A DNA stretch of 64,000 nt from assembly GCF_000189635.1 (NCBI RefSeq), contig NW_002476481.1, positions 496,001 through 560,000 on the forward strand. The letters are read 5' to 3'. The first letter of the stretch is position 1. Every line of letters begins with the position of its first letter. Below are positions 12,563 to 26,239 of this stretch, piece by piece. A program made the position numbers and the translations under genes. This stretch comes from Tetrahymena thermophila SB210. Lineage: Eukaryota; Ciliophora; Oligohymenophorea; Hymenostomatida; Tetrahymenidae. A model generated the notes under the pieces. The model saw nothing but the letters and a program-made list of their open reading frames with translations. It searched no databases and was not told where the DNA came from.

Positions 12563-14323
12563 ATGATCAAAAATCTTGAATTGGCAATTCTAATTAAATA
12601 TATCCTCCTTTTAGCTGCTTACGGCATGGGAGGAACCTAGTTCACTAATGTCCCTATCCTCTTCTATCGTCCCTAAAAGATAATACCAGATATGAGCAAT
12701 CCATCTGAGTATTACTTCTCTGACGAATATCCATAAATTACAAGTATTCCTATGGTTCTCGACCTCTATGGGGATCGTGAGTTCTATGAAGTTATTATTA
12801 TGACTAGTGGTTATGTTGGTAAGTTTGTTGCATATATTTTGCTTGTTGCCTTCCCTATTAAAGAGCAATACGAACATTATGCTGTATACACTCCTATCTT
12901 AGTTATTGGTATTGTCACAAGCATAACTGCATTTTATTAGCATGTTGTCCTTTTGACTATCTCCTTTTTCCTTTGGTTTGGTTCTTTTTCTTTCTTAATC
13001 GGTCTTATTTTTTCTTACACATATAAGCACTTCAAAGGCAAAATGAGTGAAAACTCTGTTATTTACCTCAATCTAACTTGGCCAGTTGTCATGCTTACTC
13101 ATATCTTATTTGGATACTTTGATGGTCACTGGCGCAGTAATATGGTTTACTTTACTGGATTTACTAACCTCATATTGGGTATTTCCCTATTCGCCATTCA
13201 CAGAGTGATATAAAAATTAGAAATATAATAGGAGCAACTCCATCTTGAGACTGCCCTCTTAGAAAATTATCAAGATACTATGAATTATCAAACACAATAA
13301 TAAGGAAAAGACAACACTAATAATGATTTCGCTCATTAAGTTTTAATGCTACATAATGAAGACCAATTAGTGTCAAATCCTTATTAAAATCATACAAAGA
13401 AAGGCAGTGATGTAGAAAAAAATTCTAAAAAGAACAATAACAATTAACACCACCAAACACCTTAATTAAATCCTGACACTTTAATAAGTAAAGAAGACCA
13501 AGATAAGACTTCATTTGAAATTTTAAAGGATAACATCATGATGTTCAAGAGAGATGTCACTCAGCGCAACAATATTATGATCTGGTCTCTTGTTTGGAAT
13601 GTAGTAGGAGTAAGTTTTGTTGGATGTGTTATTGCTATGAACAGATTAGAAGGTAACTTGTATCTCAACTTAGCAGTTTCTACTGTTTTTGAATTGTTGG
13701 GAAATATTGCTGCTGTCTGGCTTATGAGCAGATTTTCTTTGAAAAACACTATCATGGCCTGCCTTTATGTGATGGGTTTCTCTTACATTTTGAGTGTTGC
13801 TCTTGACGCCTGGGTTAGTGATAACTCTCCCATATTAAAAACTTTAGCATCTCTTCTTCCAGTCCTTGTAGCTAAGGGAACTCATGAAACTATGTGGAAC
13901 ATTGTTATTGAGTTCTAGAGATAGGTAATCAGAGTAAAATATCATCAATTTTCTTTTGCTGTAGCTAATTTGTTTGATATGTCCATAACTTCTACTTTGC
14001 CTACTTATTAGTATTTTATGGAAAAGAATGGATTGAACTAATTCTTAGGTTATGGAATTTATGCATTAGTAGCTGCCAGAGCAAGTGTAAACTTTAAATT
14101 ATTTAATAAAAACTCCACTGCAACTGTTATTTCTATGCGTCGCTCTTCAGTAAGCAAGCACTCAAATTAAGCAATCCCTATTTCAAAGCTTAAAAAATAA
14201 TCTGCTGATTTAAACTAGCACTTTGAAGAAATTGAGGAAGATAACTGCAAAAACTGTATTGAAATGGACGATCTCTCAAAAAATAACACAAATAACCAAT
14301 TATAAAAGTTAATTGCCCTCTGA
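12563..14323 (+). CDS. Multi-pass membrane transporter, SLC22-like MFS (paralog)
   Basis: A single exon encodes 586 aa from ATG at 12563 to TGA at 14321-14323. It matches the protein at 8031 through both halves: PxLFYRPxKII after the first helix, YSIP/TSIPM before the second, and AMNRLEGNLYLN then S-x-x-F-E at the start of the C-half. AKGTHETMWN also matches AKATHETMWN in the other copy. A long His/Asn/Gln-rich loop separates the halves (about 220-325), and the C-tail is Ser- and acid-rich. Codon choice is less AT-biased than in the first paralog (more CTT, GTC, TCC), which in ciliates tends to mark better-expressed genes. It is probably a plasma-membrane or organelle carrier; the substrate cannot be read from sequence. 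Confidence 0.75.
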
Positions 14324-15321
14324 AAAAATAATTTTCATAAATGAATTTTCTATTTAAAAAGGAAATTCTAATAAATTACAAACAACAAAAACTACCAAAA
14401 TAAATATAATTTATCAAATTCTTCTTGTAAATAAATAAATATCTTTCTTTTGCTTTTATACTTCTATGTAAAAAACATAATATATAAATAATTATTTCAA
14501 ATTAAAGCTAAATTTAATATTTAAATTTCTCATTTTATTTACACATTAGCAAACAGATTTTTATCTTAAATATAAAAGTGTAAATATTCTTTTTACCCAA
14601 AAAAAGAATCAAATGTTATTTAATATTTACAGATAAACAAACAAATACATTTTCAACCAAATAATCAAAATATTAAAATTTCATAATTAATTTTTAAATA
14701 GATATTATGATTTCATTTATTTATAAAAAAATTTACTGAGGATTTGTGTACTTTGTTTGTAAATATAAAAATTCTTTTCTTTTTATTAATTGATATTAAA
14801 TTTTTTGATTAGCAATTAAATCATAATTAATTTTATTTTATTATAAATTTTTTATATTATTTATTTACTATTCTTTAAAATGCTACAAATTATTAAATAT
14901 TTGGTGGGGTTTTTATCAATTAGAGGTTAAAATTTATAATTTTTAAGTGAACCACAATCAATAAAGCAATATTAGATTCATAAATTAAAAAATACTTAAA
15001 TATTTAAAAGAATTAGCTTAATTGATGTGTTATTAATGAAATTATAATTGAAATATTATCAAGAACTATAGATATTTAATTAATTATCAATAAATACTTA
15101 AATTAAACAAATGTTAATGTAAGTACCTTTGTTATTTGCATTGAAATATAATTGAGAAGAAAATAAATTTCCAACTCAAAAATTAAATACTTATTTATTT
15201 TTTAATCTGTTTTACTATTGATTTAAATAGTCTTTAATCTTTTGTTTTTAAAATTAAATTTTTTTTCTTGAAAACTTAGAGAATTAGTTGCAATTAAAGA
15301 TTAAATAAGGTTTTAGTCTTT
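14324..15321. other. Convergent intergenic region
   Basis: This stretch separates the last plus-strand gene from the first minus-strand gene, so it holds two 3' ends. It is AT-rich and nothing further is recognised. One GGTGGGGTTTTT near 14902 is isolated and not a telomere repeat. Confidence 0.6.
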
Positions 15322-18300
15322 TCACTAATTGCCTTATTACTATTCAAAGCTAAAGCTTTTTGATAAATTATTTTTATTCATTTTTATAGCTAATGAGCTG
15401 ATATTAGATAATTAGATTTATCTGGTTGTGATTAGCAAATCTAACTTTTCAGATGTATTAGATGCTGTTTGATTCTTATTTTTTAAATAATCTACTATTT
15501 AGTGGTATATATTTATTATAGTTATTATAGTTCTGACTATAAAAAGAAATGTACTTAGCAATAAACAAAGCTGAAATAACAAAATAGTGATAAAACAGTA
15601 TAAATCTAATTTATTTAAGTCATTTTCATTAATAGTTTCCTCATTTATGATACTATCATAATAGTTTAAGCTTATGTAAAATATAATAAATGCCATGCAT
15701 ATAAAGAGCTCTTAAATGGGTTTATATATTGTAAAAAATCTGTTTACAAAGAATCTAAAGTAAATTAGATAAATTGAGAAGCAAAAAAATATGACAGATA
15801 AAGCAACAATTATCAGTTTTGGATTATTTTTAAACATTAATATGATCAAAATACAAGCATATTTTTTTAAATAGCTTAATACAATATATGTTCGCCATCC
15901 TTTCATTTATATTTAGACATTAAGAACTAAATTAGGAATTCTAGTTAAAACATATTTCCCATCCTTCAAAAATACTCTTATGGAAATTTGGATTATGAAA
16001 ATTATGTTAAATATCAATTAATTTATAGAAAAACCTTTCTCAGTTGAATAAATCATTGAATAATAAATGCTAAACAAAGTTATAGTTATAAAACCTTATT
16101 AAAAAGAAGACATTTGATTGGTCAAAAAATCGACAATTTAAATTGTGTACTATTTTCCTTTCATCATATTTCTAGCTAAAGCACAAAGAGAACATATTAT
16201 AATTGTCAACAATATCATTACATGAGTCATAGCACATGTTTTAAAAATATTAAGGTTAAGATTAAGACTTTAAAATATTTATTCGTTTTGATCAATTTTA
16301 CTTGAGTTAATTTAAAATATAGGTATATCTTCAGATGATGGAACTTTTTCAAATATAAAAGAAGCCCCATAAATGAAGCAGTCTTAGAGTTAGGTAGGTA
16401 GATATTATTTAACAACAATCAATGCACCAAATATTTAAATGAAATTTGACATAAAGCAAAATAATTAGAAGTTTTTCAAAATAAATAACAAAGCCTTTTA
16501 AGAGTCATCCTTTGGAGCTAGTGTCTAACTAAATAAATTCATTTATTAGCTAAAGCCATCAGTGTATTTTGAGCTTTAGTTGTAGGTTTTAGTAGTTAGA
16601 ATTATGTTGCTCACTTTAAATGAAAAATTTAGCTCATTCGAAGATATATTGATATTGGATATTTATCTATTTTTTGGCACTTATACATTAAATACTACTT
16701 AATCATTTTAGATTTAATATGATTCAATGGTATAATCATTTCCTTTAACTAGCTTTTATTGATCTATAGTTAAGTTTAGGTTTTACAATTCAGATTACAT
16801 TGGAACTCTATTTAGCTAAAATATCAAATTATTATATATATCTGATTTTTTCTTGATAGAAACTACTTGTAAAGTTTAAATGCATTGTTGAGCTTAAGTA
16901 CTATAAAAATATCCTTGCTCACAAGCACACATTTTTAAATTACCTGATGAATCAACTGTCTCGGTCATATTATTAGGACATTATTCTAAACACTAATTTT
17001 ACCAGAGAAAATAATTTTAGTTGCATTAGATGCAAGTTCTACTATCTGAACATTAAAGGCAGTTTTTATTACACTCATAACATATATTATTTGAATTACA
17101 ATAATATCCATTAACTATAAACTATGAGCAAAATATTTTGTCTTAGTTGTTCACATGCAAATAAGGATAAGTATTTTAGCAAACGCATGTATTTTTATTG
17201 TAATCAAATACAAATTTGTCTCCTAAATCTTCACAAGTATTAACACATTAATTATTAGATAAAATAAATTACTCTTGGCAGTTCTCACAGATTGCAGTAT
17301 TTTCATGTAAACCACTTTTAGGATTTATTTAGCATTTGTAAATTAATTTTTAGCATCTTAATGTTAGTAAATCAATTTAAGATTTGTTTATTGTAGTACT
17401 ATTGCAGGGTTAACAAGAATTAGTGTTATCTTTATAATAACCCTAATTACAAGCTAAGCAATTTTAATTTGTAGCTCCATTACATCCTAAACATGAGTTA
17501 TCACATTTTATACAGTAATTTCCTTAAATATAGTTTTTTTAAGTATCACATATTACACAAATTTTAGAAATTGTATCAATGTACTTAGAATTAGTACATT
17601 AAATGCAATCTTTGTTTGTATTTCCATTACAAGAGTAGCAATCTGAATTACAAGCTTAGCAATCATATATTTTTTATGCATTTAAGTTTTAAAAATAAAA
17701 CTGCATGCATTAAGTACAGCTACCTTTTTAATCACACGTTAAACAGTTATTCGGACATTTTATGCATGTTTATGTTATTACTTGCTTATAGTACCCCAAT
17801 CCATTACAAGTAACACAAGTATTAATACCATTCATAGATAATAAATAGTATCCTGTAATACATGAGGTACAGCTATTTGTTGAATCACAGGTTTAACAAT
17901 AATTAGAACATTATATACATTTTTGTGAGCTAGGATCTCCATAATAGCCTGGTCCAGAGCAATCAACACACTAATTTGAATTACTTGATGTTAATAAAAA
18001 ATATCCATTAATGCATGAAATACAGCTATTGGATGAATCGCATGCTTAGCAATTATTTTAGCATTTAATACATAATTTACTGGTAGTATCTCCATAATAA
18101 CCTGGTCCAGAACAGCTAACACATGAATTTGTATTACTTATTGTTAATAAAAAATATCCTGAATTACATGAAGTACAGTTATTTGTTGAATCGCAAGTTG
18201 AGCAATTATTATCACATTAAATGCACTTGTTATTGATAGAGTCAGCGTAATAACCTGATTCAGAACAGAGAACACATTAATTTGTATTTGAACTTATACC

Positions 18301-19796
18301 TAGTAAATAATAACCAGAATCACACAAAACACATTTATTTATTGATTTACAAGTTGTACAGTTGCTTTAGCAAGTTATACATTATAAATTAATTGGATCA
18401 TAGTTGGATGGGTTACATGTTACACATGTATTTCCTTCATTTGTTGACTATAAGAAATAGCCTTCTTAACATGATTTACAACTGCTAGTCTAGTCGCAGT
18501 TGCAATTTTAGCCACATTATTAACAAACATCAGTCGCAAGAAAAAATCCTTCTTAGCATTATACACAGCCACTGGAAGTGCAAGAATAGCATCCATCTGG
18601 ACAAGGTATACATTAAGAAGTTTATGATTTAAAATAATAAGATGAAAAGCATTCTGAGCATAAAATAGGGAATTGAAGGTTTCTTTGATTCTATAAGAGG
18701 AAACGAGTAATATATTATTAAACACATTTTGAGCAACCTATATTACTTTCAGTGCATTAAACAGACATTTGAGGTAAAAATCTTTTAATAAAGGGGTTTG
18801 ATATTTTTTATTATTAAATTTATCTTTCATCCTCAACTGTTTATTCTTTTAATTACTCGCAATATTAGCGGCACTATAAGCATTCATTGTTTTAATTAAA
18901 TTTTTTACAGTCACAATAAATACAATCAGGCTTTATTTAATCTTATCTTTTTTAGCTAATTAATTCTGAAGATGAGCATAAATTATTTACCATAGAAAAG
19001 TTTGGCATGCAAGATAAACATTCATAATTGTTATTACAATAATAGCAGTTATCGGGGCATTAATAGCATTGCTTTTTATGAATTTCAAAATATTTTCCTG
19101 CCTGAATTTCACATATAAAACACTCATAACTCAACACAGAAACATCATATGAATAAATTAAGCTGGATTTTTATTCAAATAGTCTGCACTAAGAAAATAT
19201 CTTATTTCTAGAAATTGAAATTTATTCTTTAAAATTTTAAACAACCATCTAAATACTTTTTAACTAAATTTCTTGAAGAATTAGTATACTTGAATCCATT
19301 TTTAAACATCTAAATTTTAAAATAAAAATTAATTTGTGCATATTATTTTTAATTCTAAAATAAATATAAATAAAAAATTTAGAAATGAAAACTATTGAAT
19401 TTATGTATTCGTTTATTTTGATATTCTGTTAATGTAAGCAATATGTAAGATGTTTAAGATTTTATATTTGTTCAAATAATTATCAAAAATTAAAAAAAAA
19501 ATTTACATTAATTATTACTACATATCTTATTTAAATACAATGCTTTGAAGTATATCATCTTTTAGACTAAACAACTCAATTAAAATACAAGAGTAATAGT
19601 CAGCTAACAAAAAGGTTTAGTCATTCTCTTCTATATTTTTAGCTTCTTTCTCAGAAAAAAGTATATGGTTTGATTGTAAAGACTAGCTACTAAATTTGTC
19701 CTACTCGTATTAAGAAAGTAATATAAATATATTCAAACTCTTTCCATTAGCACTAATTAATAAAATGATCAAAGTGAATAAGAGTAAATTTATCAT
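15322..19796 (-). CDS. Cysteine-rich (furin/GFR-like) multi-TM surface protein
   Basis: A two-exon model gives 1420 aa. Exon 1 (19522-19796) starts MINLLLFTLIILLISANG, a clear signal peptide. A 212-nt intron (19310-19521, phase 2) follows, then exon 2 runs from 19309 to TGA at 15322-15324. Residues ~150-880 are tandem CxxC repeats of the furin/growth-factor-receptor type, e.g. CDSSNSCISCINGYFLL, with a recurring GYY/GYF after the cysteine pairs. A repeat-free ectodomain of ~150 residues follows, then several hydrophobic helices (~1035-1360) and a cytosolic tail. It is probably a cell-surface protein with an extracellular Cys-rich stalk. The same architecture occurs in the three genes at 51-64 kb, which are shorter. 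Tetrahymena mating-type proteins also combine GFR-like Cys repeats with multiple TM helices, but nothing here identifies this gene as one. All TGAs in frame are absent until the stop. Confidence 0.8.
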
Positions 19797-20737
19797 TTAT
19801 TTTAAAAAGATTTATTTTTCTTTTGAATTTTTTTACTTCTTTTTATTTGTTTAATCTAGCTAAATAAATATATCTTACTTGTTTGATAAGATAATTTATT
19901 TTTTATGACTTCACCTCAAAAGCAATTTTAAATATAATTTAGCTTATATTTTTAATAAATTTTGTTTTATCTTCAAACTAGAATGTTAATACTAATAACA
20001 ACTACTTACGCTTTAAAATTAGTGGTTTCCTATAATAATTTATATTTATTATTTGTCGTTCATAATTTGTGGCTAGTAAAAGATAGAAATCAACCATTAA
20101 AAATCATAAAAATTAGTTTATAGAAAGTTTCAAATGAAATAAGTTAATAAATTATAAATATAATTTATGTAAGCTAATTCAAAAGTGAGTATAATTTCTA
20201 TTATTTTTTTTAAATATATTTTTAAAAGTTGAAAACATATTAATGAATATTTATAAAAATTAAAATCATTTAATTATTAATTATATTTTTTATTTATTTT
20301 TTAAAAGCGTTATATCTTAAAATATTTCTACCATAAAAAAGGCAATCGATGGATAATAGAAAAAAAGAATTATTATTATTAGTTTAAACACAAGACATAA
20401 AGCTATACAATAACATTATATATATATTTATTAATTATTTATTCAATATACTTAAAGATTAACAAAATTATAAATCATTGTATTGATCTATCTAATTCTT
20501 AGACAAAAAGAATTAATTTTCTGAATTTAAATTGATATAATAGAAAAATAAAAACTTAAACTAATATACTTTCATTAGGTCACTCACTAATAACCTACCC
20601 CGTACAAATATTTTATAATTTATGGATTTATTTTTTTAATTAATTTTATTTAATATTCTAAATATTTAATAAATAATAAATATAAATTAAAAAAATACTG
20701 AAAAAATATAAGTTAAATGGCTTTTTTATTCCAATAT
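19797..20737. other. Intergenic region between Cys-rich gene and two-TM array
   Basis: The promoter side of the cysteine-rich gene and the 3' side of the first array member. AT-rich, with no further structure recognised. Confidence 0.6.
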
Positions 20738-22680
20738 TCAATAAATAGATGATAATATTCTTTTGTCAATTTCATTGATGTATTTTTCTGACTGACATTT
20801 TTAGAAAAATGATTAAATATGTTAGTATTGAAGTTCTTCTGAGATGTAAATAGCATATTATTCATCAAAATAACTCATTTTGTTCTGATTTGCTGCTTGT
20901 TATTAGAATTATTTTTATAAATTAAAATAAATATTATTTTATGAAATTTTACTTTGAAAACTTAAAGTGTTGCCTATTCCTTCCTTTTAAATATCAAAGA
21001 AATTCTAAGAACATCCAACTAGTTTTAGAGCTGAGAGTTATTATTTATCTAATAAAATCATTATCGCCTTCTTTAAAAATAATATATCTTTATACAGCTA
21101 AAAAATGTTCAAATCTTTTATCATTTAATCTTCTATAAACTTTTGTGACTGCTTGTTGAGTCCTTGGCTTTACAAATATTCCTCTTTTCTGCGAAACCTT
21201 TTATATTCATTATTAAAAACAGTAATTTAGATATATTAAAATACCTCTCTTAAAATTACCTTTTTTTGAAGATATTTTAAGAAATAATTTATGAAAATTT
21301 TTGGTTGCATATTGCCTTAAATTTTTCTAAACTTTTATCAAACTTAAATTTTTCATTAGTACGAATAGTTGATTGTGGTGAAATAAGACTAGAACTTCTT
21401 ATGTTTTGATAGCTGAGTCTCTCTTTTAAACTTTATTTCATTTATTATTGCAAATCTATCTGTAACTTTGTCTTAACAATCCTGGATTAGTAATGTTTAT
21501 TTTTAAAGTAATCACCCTCTTCTTTTTATTCACTAAGATCTAGCTTCTCCTATTTTATGCTAACGTTATTATTTTCTATATTCTCATTTACCTTTATAAC
21601 ATTTTTTTGCTTCTTCAAAATGTTCATAAAGTTATCTTAAAACATATTTTGCATGATTAACATAAAAAAATCCTTTCTTATTGAATCAAAGGAATACAAT
21701 CTTCCTAAAAATCCAAACAACATTAAAAGCGTTAAGATACTATTGCCAACAGCTAATATTTCAGGTATTGTCTGATATTAAACTTTTATTTCCTAAACAA
21801 TCTCATCCAAATTTATTTGAACAAAGCTATACCCAGAGCAATTTATATTTGTAATGCTATACTGCCTGTCATAACTTTACAAGAAAATATTATATTAGAT
21901 AGGAGAAGAATAATTTGTTGATTATAAGAATAGCATTCCTTATTTTACTGTAGTGACTTGTTTTTATGTCTTTAAATTTGTTTAAAGTAGCTGATTAGCT
22001 GTTGTAAAAATGAATTAATTTCTATATGAAACCTCCATTTTATTTGTCGCTATATTAAATTATGATGTAAATAATTTCAATCTCACACCAGAGTTAATTC
22101 CGTTTATAACTTAATCTATTTCTTATTAAGTAGCGCAGTCACTGGGAACTGTAGTTTTATAAACATCCAAATCTAAGCAACCATAAGTCATTATTCCTAT
22201 ATAGGAGTATATACTATCAATAGTACTAATAGTCAAAGCTAAATTTTGAAGTTTTGAAAAATCTATACAGTAAAAACCAATTAAGTTAGGATCAGTGCAT
22301 TTAATTATATCCAAAGTTATTTATGAATTATTTTAGCTGTCAGAATAATAAAAAAAGGCATAATTAACTATGTATGTCTTATTATTCTATTTTTGCAATT
22401 AGTCTATGCTTCTGTTATAATCATATTCATACCTAAACCCAACTATATTTGAGTCTAAGTTAATATCTACTCTTTCTTAAGTAATCACATTCTAAGATCT
22501 ATATATCGGATCTATTGAATTGTTTAGATATAAATCCAGTAGATATAAATAGTAAGAAGCTGCAGCTATTAAAACTACCAAAGTAGAAATTGTTCCTATT
22601 AAGGTTCCCTTCTTAATCTACTTTTTGTCAATATTAAAGTAGAAATGTTATGAAAATATATCTAGATTTTAAAAACCCAT
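20738..22680 (-). CDS. Two-TM protein with four-Cys ectodomain, array copy 1
   Basis: Family of unknown function. Three exons (introns 21198-21259, 62 nt, and 20893-20952, 60 nt) give 606 aa; the start MGFQNLDIFSQHFYF is conserved through the array. TM1 is at ~27-48 with no cleavable signal. A ~260-residue ectodomain carries cysteines C128 (KCTDPN), C138 (YCIDFS), C168 (YGCLDL) and C182 (DCAT). TM2 is at ~307-328 (ILAVGNSILTLLMLFGFLG). A ~275-residue cytosolic tail is Gln/Lys-rich and ends KRILSSIY. Both introns fall in the tail and are shared by the family. The short N-tail, TM, Cys ectodomain and TM layout recalls P2X channels and ERGIC/Erv proteins, but no diagnostic motif of either is seen. 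Closest to the copies at 44658 and 47891 (subgroup 1). Confidence 0.82.
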
Positions 22681-23896
22681 CAATAAGCCAAGCCAACTGT
22701 ATGTAATAAGGATATAAGTTTGAAAATATTGTTTATTATTTTTTTAATTACTTCTACTATTTAATTAAGTATAATAAAAATTAATAACAAAAAAAATATT
22801 ATTTACTTTAAGTCAAATAGATGATAGTCACAAAAGATTTATTTTTTAAAGATTAGTTAATCTCAAACTAGTCTTAAATATAAAGCCAGTAAAGCGGTTA
22901 TTAACATGAAAGCATCTTTATTTAATAAATAAAAAATAAAGAGTACATTAAATAGTTATAGAATTTACATTTTCAAGATAAAAATAAACCCATTTATCTA
23001 TCTTGCATTTCAATTATGTAATTTTGAAATTTTTATTAAGTAAGATACAAGTGAAAAAATATTCATTAATACTTGTCAAAAAAGGATGAATTAGATATTT
23101 AATATTAATGCTAAATATAAATAAATTAAATATGTGAATTTCATCATTAATATTACAAATTTATTTAATACAATTAAAATTGAAAAATATTCAGATTTAA
23201 AAACTTGCTGAATTAAATTTATGAACATATGTATGCTTGTTCATTAGTTTATGGTCTCAAAAAGATAGATAGTAAGAAATTTCAAAATACTTTAATTAAT
23301 TTTGCTCTAAATTTTTTAGAGTATCTAATAAACTAATTCTAATAATTTCACTTTTGCAATATTTTTATAGATTACAAAAGCACTTAAACTAATTAAAGAT
23401 TTTTACACTTATAATAATAACAAAAAGTACAAGAAATTTTCTAAATTTTTATGTGGTGAAAAATAATTAATAGTTAATTATTATATTTATTTGATTTTAT
23501 TATTGTAATAGTAAAATTTATAAATAAAAGAGAGAAAAATACAAATAATAATTATAAACTACTAGTTACATTTTATGTATAGCAATATGCCAAAGAAAAA
23601 TCTAGTGAATTGGATTCAATTAGAAATTTTATTTGTAATATTTTAAAAATAATAAATATATTATAAAAAAATTTTTATGGATTTAAATAGAGTTAAATGT
23701 CATTTCGATTTACAATAAGCGAAATTTAATGTTTTGATTTAATTAAGAAAATCACTAACAAAAAGAATAAAAATTCTTAAAAATAAAAATGTTTTTTTTA
23801 TTTGAAATATCTTTCTTATTGTAAATTAATAAGGAATTAAAATTGTTATTACAAAAAACAAAAAGAAGTAAATTTTAAGTTTTTATTAAAAGAAAT
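22681..23896. other. Array spacer
   Basis: About 1.2 kb of AT-rich DNA, the longest spacer before the LRR gene. No gene or gene relic was seen. Confidence 0.55.
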
Positions 23897-25851
23897 TCAA
23901 TAAATTGAAGATAGTATTCTTTTATCTACTTCATTCATATCAGACTCATTTTAACATTTTTAGAAGAATTTTTAAATATTCTAATATTACAATTCTTCAT
24001 TCATTAAAAGAGTAAGTTACTCTTCAAAGTGACTCCTTTTTTTTTCATTTTCTTTTTATAATATAAAAATTTTATTAAATTTGAAGAGCTAATATTCAAC
24101 TCTTTTAATATTTTTTTTAATTTACACGAAGATGTTATTATGCTTTGTAGGCTCTAATTTTAGAAATTTAAGAAATTCTATGAGCAACCTATAAGCTTTA
24201 TAGCTGCGAGTTACTGATTATCTAATAAAATCATAATTGATTTTTTTAAAAATAAAATATCTTTATAGATCTAGAAAATGTTCAAATCTTTAACCAATAG
24301 TTCCTCTATAAATTTTTTTGTATATTTGTCTAGTCCTTAGTTAAGTAAGTATTCTGACTTTTTGAGGCACCTTTTTTAAAAATCAATAATTATCAATCAA
24401 TAAGGAAAATAAAAATTAACTTACTTAATTTTGAATAAATTTTTATAAATAACCTATGAAAACTTTTCATTAAAAATAGCCTTAAAATTATATGATACTT
24501 TTTTCAAATTAGGTGACTATTTTTATTCTTTAATTTATTATGGTGAACTCTCATTTGAAATTACTAAATTCTGATAAGCAAATTTATTTTTTATTTCTAA
24601 TTTATTTTTCTATTAATCAATTTATAGCTTCGTTTTTATTCTCTGAGATTCGTACTTTTGATTTACAAAGTTTTGATTATCTTCTTTATATTCGCTATCC
24701 TCTAGCTATTCTTTTTTAATATTAAAATTTTTTTTATTGAAGATTTATTTTTTTTCTTAGTTGTCTTCAACAAGCTTGTTAACTTTTAAAATGTGCATAT
24801 AATTTTCTTAAAATAAATTCTACATTAAAAGCATAAAAAAATCATTTCTTATATTTTTAAAAGAAGAAAATCTTCCAAATATTCCAATGAACATTAAAAC
24901 AGTCAAAATACTATTTCCAAGAGCTAATATTTCAGGAATAGTAGGAAATTTAATCTTAATTTATTGAATAATTTCATCCATTTCTAATTTAACAAAGATA
25001 TAACCAGACTAAATATTATTTTGAATACTATATTTCCTATCAAGAGTTTAATAAAAGGAATTATATTCAATTGGTGAAGAAAAATTTGACTGTTACTATA
25101 TAAGAATTCCTTAATTTACTGCAGTTTCTTATTTCTATATTTTTAAGGTTGTAAAAGCAATTTGGTTTCCTTATGTGAATGAATAAGAATTTCTGTATTT
25201 GACTTATTCATTCTTTGTACTGGTATTAAATTGAGATGTAAATAATTTAAGTCTAATTCCTGAATTATAACCATTTATAACTTAATCAATTTCACTTTAA
25301 GTTGCGCAGTCATTTGGGATAGAAGTTTTGATAGTATCAAGGTCTAAGCATCCATAAGTAACAATTGCTATATAAGAGTAAAGATTATCAACTACACTAA
25401 GAGCCAAAGTTAGATTCTGCAGTTTAGAAAAGTCTAAACAATAAAAATCAATTAAATTAGTATCTGTACATTTTATTATATCAAGATTTATAAATGTACT
25501 ATTTTAGTTATCAAAGTAATAAAAAAAAGCATAGTTAACCAAGTATGTTTTATTACTCTTAGATTGTAATAAATCTAAGCTTTTGTTGATATCGTATTCA
25601 TATCTGAACCCAAATAAATTAGAGTTCAAGCTTATTTCTGTTCTTTCTTAAGTGATGATGCTCTGAGATCTGTAAATGGGATCTATTTAATTGTTGATGT
25701 ATAAATTAAGAAGATATATATAATAGGAAGAAGCGGCAATGATGACTATAAAAGTAGAAACAGTTCCAATCCATGTACTTTTTTTAATGTTCTATTTATC
25801 TACATTAAAGTAGAAATGCTATGAAAATATATCTAAATTACTAAAGCCCAT
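23897..25851 (-). CDS. Two-TM protein with four-Cys ectodomain, array copy 2
   Basis: The full translation is uninterrupted: start MGFSNLDIFSQHFYFNVDKQ, introns 24371-24424 (54 nt) and 24052-24125 (74 nt), 608 aa, ending KRILSSIY. All four ectodomain cysteines are present (KCTDTN, YCLDFS, YGCLDLD, NDCAT). TM1 is followed by YYIYLLNLYINNQIDPIYRS, the strongest family signature. TM2 is ILALGNSILTVLMFIGIFG. It belongs to subgroup 2 with the copies at 26240, 28709 and 36444, which share LVNYAFF and SIITQER/SQER after TM1. No function is recognised. Confidence 0.8.
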
Positions 25852-26239
25852 TAATAAATTAAAATAAAATACACTTTTTAAATTTCTATAGCTTTAAATA
25901 TTACTTCTACTAATTTATCTATTTATTATTTACTTATACAAAAAAAAAAAAATTTAGATAACATAAAATCAATGAAAAAGTATAAAAAAATTCATCTAAT
26001 TTTTTTTTAATGATTTCTATTTGTTGAATTATTTTAAAATAAAATAGTAACTTTAAGAAAGATTGCATATGTATAAATAAAAATAATTAATTATTTTATT
26101 ATTTTTAAGGAAAAATTTACTATTTTAATAAAAATAAAAATATCTTTTTTATTTAAAATATCTGTTTTTTTTAAAATAATATGTAATTTAAATTTTTAAA
26201 ATAAAAAGATATAAATTTTAAGTTTTTATTATAAGATAT
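25852..26239. other. Array spacer
   Basis: 388 bp of AT-rich sequence with poly-A/T runs. It probably holds the promoter of copy 3's downstream neighbour (copy 2) and the 3' end of copy 3. Confidence 0.5.

Noticed and set aside
12611-12877. Minus-strand frames opposite the second MFS gene (also 13561-13755)
   Set aside because: They lie antisense to a continuous 586-codon frame with a clear paralog; they are shadows.
14902-14914. GGGGTTTT-like sequence as an internal telomere tract
   Set aside because: A single occurrence without tandem repetition.
15322-19299. Single-exon model starting at the ATG at 19297-19299
   Set aside because: That model lacks a signal peptide. An upstream exon (19522-19796) with a clear leader joins in the right phase through a normal intron.
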